From NCBI GenBank assembly GCA_016212825.1, contig JACRDS010000057.1:1-46130 (forward strand): a DNA stretch of 46,130 bases, given 5' to 3'. The notes below the pieces were generated by a model. It worked only from the letters and a program-made list of their open reading frames with translations. It was not told where the DNA came from and did not search any database. This document shows positions 1 through 9,840 of this stretch, piece by piece; positions within the stretch are counted from its first letter, which is position 1, and every line of letters begins with the position of its first letter. Source of the stretch: Elusimicrobiota bacterium (lineage in GTDB: Bacteria > Elusimicrobiota > Elusimicrobia > UBA1565 > UBA9628). The position numbers were made by a program, and so were the translations under genes.

Positions 1-33
1 CATATCGCCGAAGGTAACTCTCGAGACTGAGGA

Positions 34-1146
34 CTAAGCGGGGAGGGCGAGGACGTCCCGGTAGGCGGCTTTGTAGCCGGTGAGCATGGCCGGGACCGTG
101 AAATCCGCGGCGACGCGGGCCCGGGCCGCCGCTCCCAGGCGTCGGCGCAGGTCCGGGTCGGCCAGCAGCGAGCCCAGGGCCGCGGCCAGGGCGCCGGGGT
201 CTGCCGGCTCCACCAGGAGTCCGTCCGTCCCGTCCGTCACGGCTTCCGGGACCCCGTCCACCCGGGAGGCGGCCACCGGCAGGCCCAGGGCCATGGCCTC
301 CAGCAGGGCGTTGGGCAGCCCTTCCCAGAGCGAGGGCAGGACGAACACGTCGGCGGCGTTCATCCAGGCGCGCACGTCAGCCCGCTCCCCGGGCAGCTGC
401 ACCGCGCGCTCCAGGCCCAGGCGCGCGGCCTGCCGGCGCAGGCGGTCGCGCAGGGGGCCGTCCCCCACCACGGCGCAGCGCGGACGGTTCGGGCCCTTGA
501 GTCTGGCCGCGGCGTCCAGGAGCACGGAGTGGCCCTTCTGCTCGTCGAGCCGGCCCATGGCGAGCAGGAGCGGTTCGTCCTCGCGCAGTCCCAGCTGCAG
601 GCGCGCGCGCCGGCGCTCGGCCGCGGAAGGGATCTCGGGGAGGTCCACCCCGTTGCGCACGGTCCGGACCCGGTCCGGGGCATAGCCCAGGCGCAGCAGG
701 AAATCGCGGGAGGCGTCGGATTCGGATATGAGCAGGTCGTCGGCGGAGCGGAGCCAGCGGTCGGCGAGCAGGGAGAGGCGGGAGCGGGAGCGGTAGTTGA
801 CGCGAGGGGAGCTCACCAGCCGGAAGGGGACGGCCGAGCGGCGCTCGGCGAAGCGGCAGAGCTGGATGGCCTGATACATCAGGGCGTGCACGAGGTCGGG
901 CTTGGTCTCTGCGATGATCCGGGCCAGGGCCGCGACCTCGCGCCAGGAGGGCCAGCCGATCATCCCGAGGCTGCGGGTCTTCACCCCTTCCCGGTCCAGG
1001 CGCTGGCTGTAGTAGCCGGGGACCTTGAGCCCCACCACGCCGGCCACCTGGAACTCCCCGGGGCCCAGGCGCGTGGCCAGGGTGTAGAGGGTCTTCTCAG
1101 CGCCCCCGACCGTGGTCGACGTCGCGACGAAGAGGATGCGGGCCAT
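34..1146 (-). CDS. Glycosyltransferase family 4 (GT-B)
   Basis: Intact 370-aa ORF with GGAEKTLYTLA N-terminus, AVVGDGPLRDRL and FVLPSLWEGLPNALLEAMALGLPVAAS motifs typical of GT4. Confidence 0.93.
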   Translation of the reverse strand: MARILFVATSTTVGGAEKTLYTLATRLGPGEFQVAGVVGLKVPGYYSQRLDREGVKTRSLGMIGWPSWREVAALARIIAETKPDLVHALMYQAIQLCRFAERRSAVPFRLVSSPRVNYRSRSRLSLLADRWLRSADDLLISESDASRDFLLRLGYAPDRVRTVRNGVDLPEIPSAAERRRARLQLGLREDEPLLLAMGRLDEQKGHSVLLDAAARLKGPNRPRCAVVGDGPLRDRLRRQAARLGLERAVQLPGERADVRAWMNAADVFVLPSLWEGLPNALLEAMALGLPVAASRVDGVPEAVTDGTDGLLVEPADPGALAAALGSLLADPDLRRRLGAAARARVAADFTVPAMLTGYKAAYRDVLALPA

Positions 1147-1149
1147 CCG

Positions 1150-2343
1150 CTAGGGGTGCTTGAAGAAGTCCTTGATCGCCTGGCACACGGCGTCCACGGC
1201 GCCGAGCTCCAGCTCCGGGAACATGGGCAGGGCCAGGGCCGTGCGGCAGGCCTCCTCGGTGTGGGGCAGGGCCGTGGGCCGGATCCGGACTTCCATGTAG
1301 GCCGGCTGGCGGTGCACCGGGATCGGGTAGTAGACCCCGTTGCCGATGCCCTTCTCCGTGAGGTGCCTGGCCAGCTCGTCGCGCCGGTCGCAGCGGATCA
1401 CGAAGAGGTGGAAGGTGTGGTTCGTGCCGGAGCGCCCCGGGTCCGGGAGGAATACGGGCAGCCCCTGCAGGTTCTGGCTGTAGCGCAGGGCCACGGCCCG
1501 GCGCTTCGCCGTCCATTCGGGGAGGTACTTCAGCTTGACGCGCAGCACCGCGGCCTGCAGCTCGTCGAGGCGGCAGTTCTGCCCCACGCGCACGTGCCGG
1601 TAGGCGGGGCCGCCCGTCTCCCGGCCGCAGTTGCGCAGTTGGCGCACGGCCTCGGCCAGCTCCGGGTCCGAGACCGTCACGGCGCCGGCGTCGCCGGCCG
1701 CGCCCATGTTCTTCGAGGGATAGAAGCTGAAGGCGCCCGCGTCCCCGATGGTCCCCACGGTGCGGCCCTTGTAGGTGGTCAGGTGCGCCTGGGCGCAGTC
1801 CTCCACGACGCGCAGGTCCTTCTCCGCGGCCAGGGCCAGGAGCTCGTCCATGTCCGCCGGGTAGCCGAAGAGGTGCACGGGGACCATGGCTTTGGTCTTG
1901 GGGCCTGCGGCGGCGGCGGCCGCCGCCGGGTTCATGGTCATGGTGACCGGGTCGATGTCCACGAAGACCGGCGAGGCGCCCAGGGCCGAGACCGCGGTGG
2001 CCGTGGCGATGAAGGTGAAGGAGGGGACCAAGACCTCGTCCCCGGGCCCCACCCCGACGGCTTCCAGGGCCACGCGCAGGGCGTCGGTGCCGTTGGACAC
2101 GCCCACCGCGTGGGGGGCGCCGGTTGTAAGGAAATCCGTCCGACCGGCACCTGCGGAACCTCCGATACCGCAGGCGCGCAGGGCCGCGGCGAACTCGGCC
2201 TCGAACTGCTTGACCTCCGGGCCCAGGATGAAGATCCCGGAGTCCACCACCCTCACCACGGCCTGGCGCAGTTCCGGGGCCAGTCGTTCGTGCTGGGCTT
2301 TGAGGCTGAGCAGCGGGATGTTGGTCGTCATGGTCTGTTTCAA
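1150..2343 (-). CDS. DegT/DnrJ/EryC1-family PLP-dependent sugar aminotransferase
   Basis: 397-aa ORF; GVSNGTDALRVAL, VEDCAQAH, FSFYPSKNMGAAGDAG (PLP lysine) motifs. Confidence 0.93.
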   Translation of the reverse strand: MKQTMTTNIPLLSLKAQHERLAPELRQAVVRVVDSGIFILGPEVKQFEAEFAAALRACGIGGSAGAGRTDFLTTGAPHAVGVSNGTDALRVALEAVGVGPGDEVLVPSFTFIATATAVSALGASPVFVDIDPVTMTMNPAAAAAAAGPKTKAMVPVHLFGYPADMDELLALAAEKDLRVVEDCAQAHLTTYKGRTVGTIGDAGAFSFYPSKNMGAAGDAGAVTVSDPELAEAVRQLRNCGRETGGPAYRHVRVGQNCRLDELQAAVLRVKLKYLPEWTAKRRAVALRYSQNLQGLPVFLPDPGRSGTNHTFHLFVIRCDRRDELARHLTEKGIGNGVYYPIPVHRQPAYMEVRIRPTALPHTEEACRTALALPMFPELELGAVDAVCQAIKDFFKHP

Positions 2344-3755
2344 TAGGCCCCCTTGGCCGAGAGCATGGCCGGGATGGTCTTGAGGATGATCTCGAGGTCT
2401 AGCCCCAGGGACCAGTGCTCGATGTAGAACATGTCCAGGGCGAAGCGTCGGGCGCCGGAGACGTCGGAGCGGCCGGAGACCTGCCAGAGCCCCGTGATGC
2501 CGGGCAGCACGTTCATGCGCTTGCGGGCCGTCGCGCCGAACTCCGCCTGCAGGGCCTCGAGCTCCCCGGTGGCCAAGGCCAGGGGGCGGGGTCCCACCAC
2601 GCTCATCTCCCCCTTGAGGACGTTGATGAACTGCGGCAGCTCATCGAGGGAGAATCGGCGCAGCCAGCGGCCGGCCCGCGTGACGCGCGGGTCGCCCTTG
2701 GCCTTGAAGAAGGCTCCGCCCTGGGAATTGAGGCCCTGGACCGCGCCGAGGCGGGCTTCGGCATCCGTCGCCATGGTGCGGAACTTGTACATGCGGAAGA
2801 CCCGCCCTTTGTAACCGTAGCGCTTCTGCCTGTAGAGCACGGCGCCGGGGGAGTCCAATCTGATGAGCAGCGCCGCCAGGAACCAGGGCAGTCCCGCGGC
2901 CAGGAAGACCAGGAGACAGAAGAGGAGGTCGAACACCCGTTTGGCCGCGAAGTTGGCGGCGGTCAGGGAACCGTGCTGGATGCGGTAGGCGGGCAGGCCC
3001 AGGCTGTGGTCCATCTGCACCTCGCCCAGGCGCAGCTCGAGGATGTCGGGGAGCATCTTGAAGGACGTGCCCCGGGCGTCGCAGAGCTCCGCGGCCTCCA
3101 GGATGCGGTCATGGGGGAGGGCGGGTTCGAAGAGGATGAACTCGTCGCAGGGGGACTCCGCCAGGAGGCGCTCCAGCTCCGCGGACGGAGGCAGGGCGGC
3201 GAGCTCCCGGACCTCGGCCCCGGGGTGGCTGGAGAGGAAGCGGGCGCGCACCTCCCGGGCCACGGCTCCGCCGCCGATGAGCAGCGCCGTCCGGGCGGCC
3301 CCCAGCATCGCCAGCCGGGAGTCCAGCCACAGGACCAGGGCCTGGCTGGCCGAGACCAGGACCGCGGAGATGGGCAGGGCCAGCATGAGCATCATGCGCG
3401 AGTATTCCAGGCGGGAGTACACATAGGTCGCTACCATGACCGCGGCCGCGGCCAGGCAGCAGCCTTTGACGATCCGGATGAGCCGGTCCGCCAGGCCGAG
3501 CCAGGGGGCTTCGTAGAGGCGCGCCGCATACCACAGGATCATGAGCCAGAGCGGGACCACGGCGTAGAGGAGCTTGGCGTAGAGCGTCCAGTCCGGGACG
3601 GGGCCGGGGACGGGGAAGGCGGCGACCCAGGCCTCGCTGCGGAAGCGCCAGAGATAGGCGAGCCGGTACGCGGCGACCACGGCCGCCGCGTCGCAGACCA
3701 GATGTAGGCCTGCGCGCAGGGCCGCGCGCAGGGTCTGCGGCGCGGAGATCGCCAT
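2340..3755 (-). CDS. Polyprenyl glycosylphosphotransferase (polytopic, WbaP/ExoY-like initiating sugar transferase)
   Basis: 471-aa ORF; N-terminal TM segments, C-terminal KRVFDLLFCLLVF, YRQKRYGYKGRVFRMYKFRTM, DELPQFINVLKGEMSVVGPRP motifs; 4-bp overlap with the next gene. Confidence 0.93.
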   Translation of the reverse strand: MAISAPQTLRAALRAGLHLVCDAAAVVAAYRLAYLWRFRSEAWVAAFPVPGPVPDWTLYAKLLYAVVPLWLMILWYAARLYEAPWLGLADRLIRIVKGCCLAAAAVMVATYVYSRLEYSRMMLMLALPISAVLVSASQALVLWLDSRLAMLGAARTALLIGGGAVAREVRARFLSSHPGAEVRELAALPPSAELERLLAESPCDEFILFEPALPHDRILEAAELCDARGTSFKMLPDILELRLGEVQMDHSLGLPAYRIQHGSLTAANFAAKRVFDLLFCLLVFLAAGLPWFLAALLIRLDSPGAVLYRQKRYGYKGRVFRMYKFRTMATDAEARLGAVQGLNSQGGAFFKAKGDPRVTRAGRWLRRFSLDELPQFINVLKGEMSVVGPRPLALATGELEALQAEFGATARKRMNVLPGITGLWQVSGRSDVSGARRFALDMFYIEHWSLGLDLEIILKTIPAMLSAKGAY

Positions 3756-5620
3756 CAGCGGCTCTGCCCGGCCGTCCCATCGGCCTTGTAGAAGGGCACG
3801 AGCTTCTTCATGGCGGCGAGGAGCGGGGCGGGGTCGGGCCGGGAGCAGAGCTCATCCAGCTCCCGGATCGTGCCGCGCATGAGGGCCAGGTCGGCCTCCT
3901 CGGGCACGGCCGAGAAGATGTCCGGGTGCCCGGTGTCCTTGCGTACGTCCTTCTCGCGGAAGATCTCCTCGAAGAGCTTCTCCCCGGGGCGCAGCCCCGT
4001 GAACGATATCTTGATGTCGCGCTCCGGCTCCAGGCCGGAGAGCAGGATGAGGCTGCGCGCGACGTCGACCACCTTGACGGACTCCCCCATGTTGAGCACG
4101 AAGATCTCCCCGCCGCCGCCCAGGGCGCAGGCCTGCAGGATGAGGTGTACCGCCTCCTGCGTGGTCATGAAGTAGCGGGTCACGTCGGGGTGCGTGACGG
4201 TCAAGGGCCCGCCCGCCGCGATCTGCTCCTTGAAGATGTTGATGGCGGAGCCGGAGCTGCCCAGCACGTTGCCGAAGCGCACGGACATGAACTTCGTCGC
4301 GGAGGTCTCGGAGAGGGCGCGGATGACCATCTCGCCCAGGCGCTTGGAGGCGCCCATGACGTTGGCCGGCCGCACCGCCTTGTCCGTGGAGATGTAGAGG
4401 AAGCGCTCCACCCCGTGCTTGACCGACATCTCCGCCAGGAGATGGGTGTTGAGGGTGTTGTTCTTGACCGCCTCCTGGGGGTTGGACTCCATCAGCGGGA
4501 CATGCTTGTGCGCGGCGGCGTGGAAGACCAACTGCGGCTTGTGCAGCAGGAAGAGGTTCTCCAGGGTGGTCTCGTCGCCCACGTCTCCCGCGACCGGGAC
4601 GTGCACGGCCGGAGCGCGCGCCGCGCTGAGCTCCCGGTCGATGTAGAAGAGGGCGGTGTTGTGGTTCTCCAGGAGGATGAGCTTGGCGGGCTTGAAGCGC
4701 TGGATCTGGCGGCAGAGCTCGGAGCCGATGCTCCCGCCGGCGCCCGTGACCAGGACCGACTTGCCGGCCAGGATGTGCCTGACCGCCTCCAGGTCGGTGT
4801 GCACCGGCTTGCGCTGGAGCAGGTCGGAGAGCTCGACCTTGCGCAGGCCCCGGTGCCGCCCGGACTCGCCGCGCAGGTTCTCCTCGATGGTGGGGACGGT
4901 CTTGAACTGGATGTGCCCGTCGCCGTGGTGCTTGCACAGCTCCATGAGCTCCCGGATGACCCCGCCGCGGGAGTGGTTGAGCGCCACGACCACCTCGTCG
5001 ACCCCGTGGGCGGCGATGAGCCGGGGCAGGACCTGCCGGCCGCCGAGGATGGGCACGCCGTGGATGCGCATGTGCCACTTGGCCCGGTCGTCGTCGACGA
5101 ACCCCACGATCCGGTGGGTGGGGCGCTTGCGCCTCTGCATGTCGCGCACGATGCTCTCGCCCAGGTCCCCGGCGCCGAAGATGAGCAGGCGCGGCAGGTC
5201 CTGGGCGTCCTCCTTCCAGCGCTGCTCGCGCGTGAGGCGGATGCCCAGGCGCATGGAGCCGACCAGGATGAGGGCGAGGACGGGGTCGATGATGAGGACG
5301 GAGCGGGGGAAGTCCGCGTGCTGCAGGAAGAGGGTCGCCGCGATGACCACGACCTGGCTGGCCGCCATGGCCTTGGCCAGGGTCCACAGGTCCGAGAGGC
5401 TCGCGTAGCGCCAGAGGCCCTGGTAGGCGCCCAGGTAGGAGAACGCGGCGCCGCGCAGGGCCAGGACCACCCAGATCGTGCGCCAGAACGCGGGCCAGAC
5501 CCAGGCGGGGGCGTTGAAATCGAACCGCAGCTGGAACGCCAGCCAGTAGGAGGCGGCGAAGGCCGCCAGGTCGAGACCGACGACCGCCACCCGCCGATAG
5601 GGGCCGGAGAGATTCCCCAT
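3755..5620 (-). CDS. CapD/FlaA1/PglF-like membrane NDP-sugar 4,6-dehydratase
   Basis: N-terminal TM region plus VLVTGAGGSIGSELCRQI Rossmann motif and FLYISTDKAVRPANVMGASKRLGE. Start set to 5620 (MGNLSGPYRR) rather than 5638 from the upstream -10 position. Confidence 0.92.
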   Translation of the reverse strand: MGNLSGPYRRVAVVGLDLAAFAASYWLAFQLRFDFNAPAWVWPAFWRTIWVVLALRGAAFSYLGAYQGLWRYASLSDLWTLAKAMAASQVVVIAATLFLQHADFPRSVLIIDPVLALILVGSMRLGIRLTREQRWKEDAQDLPRLLIFGAGDLGESIVRDMQRRKRPTHRIVGFVDDDRAKWHMRIHGVPILGGRQVLPRLIAAHGVDEVVVALNHSRGGVIRELMELCKHHGDGHIQFKTVPTIEENLRGESGRHRGLRKVELSDLLQRKPVHTDLEAVRHILAGKSVLVTGAGGSIGSELCRQIQRFKPAKLILLENHNTALFYIDRELSAARAPAVHVPVAGDVGDETTLENLFLLHKPQLVFHAAAHKHVPLMESNPQEAVKNNTLNTHLLAEMSVKHGVERFLYISTDKAVRPANVMGASKRLGEMVIRALSETSATKFMSVRFGNVLGSSGSAINIFKEQIAAGGPLTVTHPDVTRYFMTTQEAVHLILQACALGGGGEIFVLNMGESVKVVDVARSLILLSGLEPERDIKISFTGLRPGEKLFEEIFREKDVRKDTGHPDIFSAVPEEADLALMRGTIRELDELCSRPDPAPLLAAMKKLVPFYKADGTAGQSR

Positions 5621-5628
5621 GATATGAG

Positions 5629-5637
5629 ATTGTACCA
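5629..5637 (-). promoter_or_regulatory. Extended -10 promoter TGGTACAAT for the CapD/PglF-like gene
   Basis: TGG-TACAAT, 8 nt upstream of ATG at 5620. Confidence 0.5.
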
Positions 5638-5656
5638 AAGATGGACGGGCGGGGGC

Positions 5657-7153
5657 CTAGAAGCGGGGGCGGGAAGCGGCGTTGAGCCTCAGCCAGGGCC
5701 GGATCGCGTCGCGGTTGGCCGCCAGCAGGAGCAGGATGCAGAAGCAGCAGATGACGATGCCGGTGTAGCTCTTGTAGTGCAGGCAGACGCTCATGGTGAT
5801 GAAAAGCATCCAGAAGACCAAAGTGGAGACCAGGTGCGGGAGGCTGACCTGCCCGGCGTGGCTCAGCACCACGAGCAGGTACACGGACATGACGCCCGCG
5901 GACAAGGTGGTCGCCGCGGCGATCCCGGCCAGGCCGAAGCGGCTTTCGAGCAGCCGCCCCGCGACGACCAGCACCGCCACGGAAAGGGTCGCCGCGAAGA
6001 ACACATGCGCCGAGCGCCGGGCGGCGATTAGGTAGCGGGTCAGCACCACGGAGACGCCGAAGAAGGGCAGCTGCACGATCCCGATCTTGATGACGCGCGT
6101 CATGCCGGCGGTGCCGCCTGCCTGCGCGGGCCAGGGGAGGATGACCGCCACGGCCGCGTCCGCCCAGCCGTAGACCGCCATGACGACGGGCAGGGTCGCC
6201 AGGGTGATGACCCATAGGAAGAACGAGGTGTCATGCTCGGCCAGCTCCTTGGCCGTGTCGTGGCGCGACGCGAAATAGGGCACGACCACGGCGGTCAGCG
6301 CCGTCGCGATGACGCCGGTGAGGAACAGGATGACCTTGTAGCCGAAGCCGAACAGGGCGACGCTGCCGGCCGGCAGAGCCGCCGCCAGGGTGTTGGTGAT
6401 GGGGAGCGTGAGGCCGGCGAGGAGGGACGCGCCGACCAGCGGCAGGTACTGCAGGGTCAGCGCCTTGGCGGAAAGTCGCAGGCCGGGGCCAGCCGCCGAC
6501 GGCGGCTCCGCCCTCCCGCGGCCCCAGAGATAGAACAGCAGGAGGGCCAGGTTCACCGCCTGGCCGGCCAGCATCCCCCAGGCCGCCGCCATCACCCCCA
6601 GGGCCGGGTAGAGGGTCAGGACGGCGGCCACGGCGACGACCGCGACCGCCAGCTGCGCCAGCGCGGCCACCGCCTGGTTCCCGGAGGCGTTGAGGGCCGC
6701 GTTCAAGACGATCAGCGAGCCTCCGAGCGCCATGATGGCCGCTCCGACCAGAAGCACCTCGCGGACCGCGGCCAGCTTCTGGGCGTCGAACCCCGGGGCG
6801 ATCCATTGGGCATAACTCCCGAACAGGGTGGCCAGCAGCAGGGCGACCGTCGCCAGGACGGCGCTCAGGCGCAGGACCAGCCGGGTCAGCTCAGGCCAGG
6901 CGCCGGGTCCGCCGCGCAGCAGGCCGGAGCCTACGAAGTGAGGCACCAGCGCGGTCCCCAGCGGGACGAGGAGCACGTTCACGAACAGGGTGGGCACCAC
7001 CATGCCCGTGTAGAAGACGTCGAGGGCGTAGCCCGTGCTGTCGGCGCGCATGAGCAGGTAGTCGCGCAGGAAGAACGCGAGGAAGGTCGCGGCCGTGATG
7101 ACGGCCACGGTCGCGGTCTGGCCCAGGACGGCCAGCCGCTCGCGAGTCCACAT
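5657..7153 (-). CDS. MurJ/MviN-like (MOP superfamily) lipid-linked glycan flippase
   Basis: 498-aa polytopic protein; FFLRDYLLMRADSTGYALDVFY...VNVLLVPLGTALVP resembles MurJ N-terminus. Confidence 0.8.
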   Translation of the reverse strand: MWTRERLAVLGQTATVAVITAATFLAFFLRDYLLMRADSTGYALDVFYTGMVVPTLFVNVLLVPLGTALVPHFVGSGLLRGGPGAWPELTRLVLRLSAVLATVALLLATLFGSYAQWIAPGFDAQKLAAVREVLLVGAAIMALGGSLIVLNAALNASGNQAVAALAQLAVAVVAVAAVLTLYPALGVMAAAWGMLAGQAVNLALLLFYLWGRGRAEPPSAAGPGLRLSAKALTLQYLPLVGASLLAGLTLPITNTLAAALPAGSVALFGFGYKVILFLTGVIATALTAVVVPYFASRHDTAKELAEHDTSFFLWVITLATLPVVMAVYGWADAAVAVILPWPAQAGGTAGMTRVIKIGIVQLPFFGVSVVLTRYLIAARRSAHVFFAATLSVAVLVVAGRLLESRFGLAGIAAATTLSAGVMSVYLLVVLSHAGQVSLPHLVSTLVFWMLFITMSVCLHYKSYTGIVICCFCILLLLAANRDAIRPWLRLNAASRPRF

Positions 7154-7154
7154 A

Positions 7155-8489
7155 TCAGCTCGGCTTGCGGGCGGGCCCCCGCTCCAGCCAGAGGGAGGTC
7201 CAGCCCAGCGCGCCCATCAGCATGAGCAGCTGCAGGTAGGTGTAGCGGAGACGGAAGAGCGTCCCGACGTTGGGCTCGAAGGTCCCGATCATGGTCAGGA
7301 GCGCGCAGGCGAAGACCAGGACCATGGCGGCCCCGAGCGAGCGGCGCCGCCGCTGAAAGACCAAGAGCCCCGGAGCCAGCAGATACCAGACCGCGGTCTC
7401 GCCCACTCCGAGCAGGACGGGCAGGCTGGTCTTGGCGAGCCAGTCGCTCGGGAAGGGAGCGAAGGCCGCCACCTGCAGGGCCCGGGGGGCGTAGCTGATG
7501 ATGTCGCCGGCGCTCTGCAGCGCGGCGTCCCCGTCGATGAGCGTGCGGGCCGCGATGCTGCGGTTGTATTGCGCGAGCCCGTAGCGGGTCTTGCCGACCA
7601 GTTCAGCCTGCTGGTCCAGGTAGGCGGGGAGCCAGGGGGATTGGCGCCAGCCAAAACCGGCCAGCGGCAGATTGGCATACAGGGTCCCTTCCAGAGAGGC
7701 CATGGCGTAGCGCGATGCGCCGGACAGCAGGATCCTGCTGGCCAAGACGCCCGTCGCCACCAGCGCGAGGACCATGGCAGGACCGATGAGCCGGCGCGCG
7801 CCGGCCGGGCGCCGGATGAGCGTCGCCGCGAGCGCGGTCAGCCATGCCGCCAGGGAGGCGACCAGAAGCAGCTTCAGATAATACGGCCGCACGAAGAAGA
7901 CCAGCGCGATGCCTGCCGCGGCATAACCTGCCCCGGCGATGACCCCGCGCCGATCCCCCCGCTCGGCGCGCAGCAAGGCATAGACGATGAGCAGGACGCC
8001 GGCGATCGAGAAGCTGTCCTTGTGGATCTGGCCGTACCAGACCAATGCGGAGGGGAACGTGACGAAGAGCGCGGAGGCGGCGAGGCCGCCCCAGACGCCG
8101 ACCCGGCCCGGCCAGAGCCTGCGGCCGATCTTGAAGATGAGGAGGCCGCTGAGAGCGTGCAGGGCCGCGTTGATGGGGATGAGCAAGGTCGGGTCAGGCC
8201 CGAAAAGGACGTAGAGCGCGGCGAGGGCGGCGACGTTCCCTGAGCCGCCGCCTGCCGGCCACATGGACCAAGCGCTCCAGCCGTCCTTCTTGATGAGCTC
8301 CGCGAGGGCGAGCGCCTGGTTGTGGAAGAAGATGGCGTCGTTGTTGAGCAGCCCGTTGCTCGCGTGCAGCGACCCGAGCATGGGCAGCACCAGCTTCTGC
8401 AGGAGCAGGGCCGCGGTGACCGAGTAGCAGAAATAGGTGACCCCGACCAGGATGGTGTGCCGGGCGGGCCACTCGTGGTCGTTTTTCAC
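7155..8489 (-). CDS. Polytopic membrane protein, possible ArnT/PMT-type (GT39-like) glycosyltransferase
   Basis: 444-aa ORF with GTG start, many TM segments. Confidence 0.55.
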   Translation of the reverse strand: MKNDHEWPARHTILVGVTYFCYSVTAALLLQKLVLPMLGSLHASNGLLNNDAIFFHNQALALAELIKKDGWSAWSMWPAGGGSGNVAALAALYVLFGPDPTLLIPINAALHALSGLLIFKIGRRLWPGRVGVWGGLAASALFVTFPSALVWYGQIHKDSFSIAGVLLIVYALLRAERGDRRGVIAGAGYAAAGIALVFFVRPYYLKLLLVASLAAWLTALAATLIRRPAGARRLIGPAMVLALVATGVLASRILLSGASRYAMASLEGTLYANLPLAGFGWRQSPWLPAYLDQQAELVGKTRYGLAQYNRSIAARTLIDGDAALQSAGDIISYAPRALQVAAFAPFPSDWLAKTSLPVLLGVGETAVWYLLAPGLLVFQRRRRSLGAAMVLVFACALLTMIGTFEPNVGTLFRLRYTYLQLLMLMGALGWTSLWLERGPARKPS

Positions 8490-8497
8490 TGTCCGTG

Positions 8498-8506
8498 ATT
8501 AAACCA
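8498..8506 (-). promoter_or_regulatory. Extended -10 promoter TGGTTTAAT for the membrane protein gene
   Basis: TGG-TTTAAT, 8 nt upstream of GTG at 8489. Confidence 0.45.
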
Positions 8507-8613
8507 TTTTTGGCGCGGCGTCTTGAGGCATCCGCCGCCCGGCGCTTGTCTCGGAGACGGCAAAGAGATATCATGAAGCCTCTTCCGGCGCGACGCTCCC
8601 GATAGGCCTCTGC

Positions 8614-9840
8614 ATGCAGCCTGATCCCTTCAAGAGACTCATCCGCTGGGGACTCTGCGCCTGGGGCCTGTGCCAGCCGGTCTCCATCGCCGGGGCCAAC
8701 ATCGCCACGGGGGCCGTCCTGGCCGGCCTGGTCGGCTATGCCCTGCGCAGCCGCTCCTTCCCAGCCTTGCGGACTCCCCTGGAGAAGCCGCTGGGGCTCT
8801 ATCTCGCCGCGGCGCTGCTGGCCTGCGTGTTCGCGCAGGACCCTGGAGAGAGCCTCCGGCACATGAATACCGAGGTGCACAGGGTGGCGCTCTTCTATCT
8901 CTTCTCGGCCGCGTTCGCGGTCGAGGCAGCGCCGGCCGTGCTGGGCTGGTGGGCCGCGGGGTTCCTCGTGACCGCGGTCATCGGCCTGCTCCAGGTGTTC
9001 TTCTGGCACGCGCTGGGGCCTTTCCCCGAGAACGCCGGGCCCTACTACAAGTGGTGCGAGGTCCCGCACTTCTGGCAGTGGATCTGGTTCTCGAGCCGGG
9101 CGCATGGGACGATCAACGCGGTCTCTTATGGGGAGATCATGGGGCTGGCCCTGGTCGGCGGAGCGAGTCTCGTCGCCGTCCGCCGGCGGCTGGGCGTCGC
9201 GGTCGGCCGGAGCGCCATGGCCTTCTGCGCGCTGGTCTGCCTGGCCTGGGTGCTTAGCGGGACGCGGGGGGCTTGGCTCGGCGCGCTCGTGAGCCTGGGC
9301 CTGCTCAGGGCTCTGTTGGCGCCGCGCCGGGCGGTCTTGGAGCTGGCGGGCGCTTCCCTCGCGGCCGGCATGCTGGTGCTGGTCGCTGGACGGATGCGCA
9401 ACGCCGGCGCGTTGGACGCGGTCAGCTTCACCTGCCGGTGGGAGCTCTGGGATGTGGCGCTGCGCATGTTCCGGGACCATCCGGTTTCCGGCGTGGGGAT
9501 CCACAACTTCGGGGCCATGTTCCCGCGCTACCATTCCGTCCCGTTCCTGTGGCAGCAAACCTGGGGCGACCCGCACAACCTCTGGCTGGCCCAACTGGCC
9601 GAGCGAGGGGTCGTCGGCTTCACGGCGCTGTGCCTGCTGCTGGGCGCGATGATCCGGCAGTCCTGGACTCGGTTCCGCAGGAGCGCGTCCTTCCTCAGCC
9701 TCTGGTGCCTGACCTGGCTGGTCGGCTTCCTGGTCATGAACCTGACCGAATCCGCTTTCCAGGTCGCCATGCTCTGGATGCCGACCATGATCCTCTACGC
9801 CTGGATGGAAAGGGCCGAGGAGAAGATCGCGGCTTCTTAG
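8614..9840 (+). CDS. O-antigen ligase / polymerase family (Wzy_C-like) membrane protein
   Basis: 408-aa polytopic ORF; WVLSGTRGAWLGALVSL and HPVSGVGIHNFGAMFPRYH...DPHNLWLAQLAERGVVG motifs. Confidence 0.88.
   Translation: MQPDPFKRLIRWGLCAWGLCQPVSIAGANIATGAVLAGLVGYALRSRSFPALRTPLEKPLGLYLAAALLACVFAQDPGESLRHMNTEVHRVALFYLFSAAFAVEAAPAVLGWWAAGFLVTAVIGLLQVFFWHALGPFPENAGPYYKWCEVPHFWQWIWFSSRAHGTINAVSYGEIMGLALVGGASLVAVRRRLGVAVGRSAMAFCALVCLAWVLSGTRGAWLGALVSLGLLRALLAPRRAVLELAGASLAAGMLVLVAGRMRNAGALDAVSFTCRWELWDVALRMFRDHPVSGVGIHNFGAMFPRYHSVPFLWQQTWGDPHNLWLAQLAERGVVGFTALCLLLGAMIRQSWTRFRRSASFLSLWCLTWLVGFLVMNLTESAFQVAMLWMPTMILYAWMERAEEKIAAS

Noticed and set aside
1-3. CAT at the left edge as a possible minus-strand start codon
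   Set aside because: Only three bases of any such gene are in the window; not supportable.
529-2346. Long plus-strand ORF (605 aa) opposite GT4 and DegT genes
   Set aside because: Antisense shadow ORF in GC-rich DNA; low-complexity Gly/His/Asp/Val/Gln composition without motifs, while the minus strand has clear homologs.
3852-6215. 787-aa minus-strand ORF and 701-aa plus-strand ORF (3926-6031)
   Set aside because: Out-of-frame shadows of the CapD-like and MurJ-like genes; composition dominated by Arg/Pro/Gly/His, no domain logic.
8194-9594. 466-aa minus-strand ORF opposite the O-antigen-ligase-like gene
   Set aside because: Shadow ORF rich in Gln/Arg/Pro/His; overlaps both real genes and their intergenic region.
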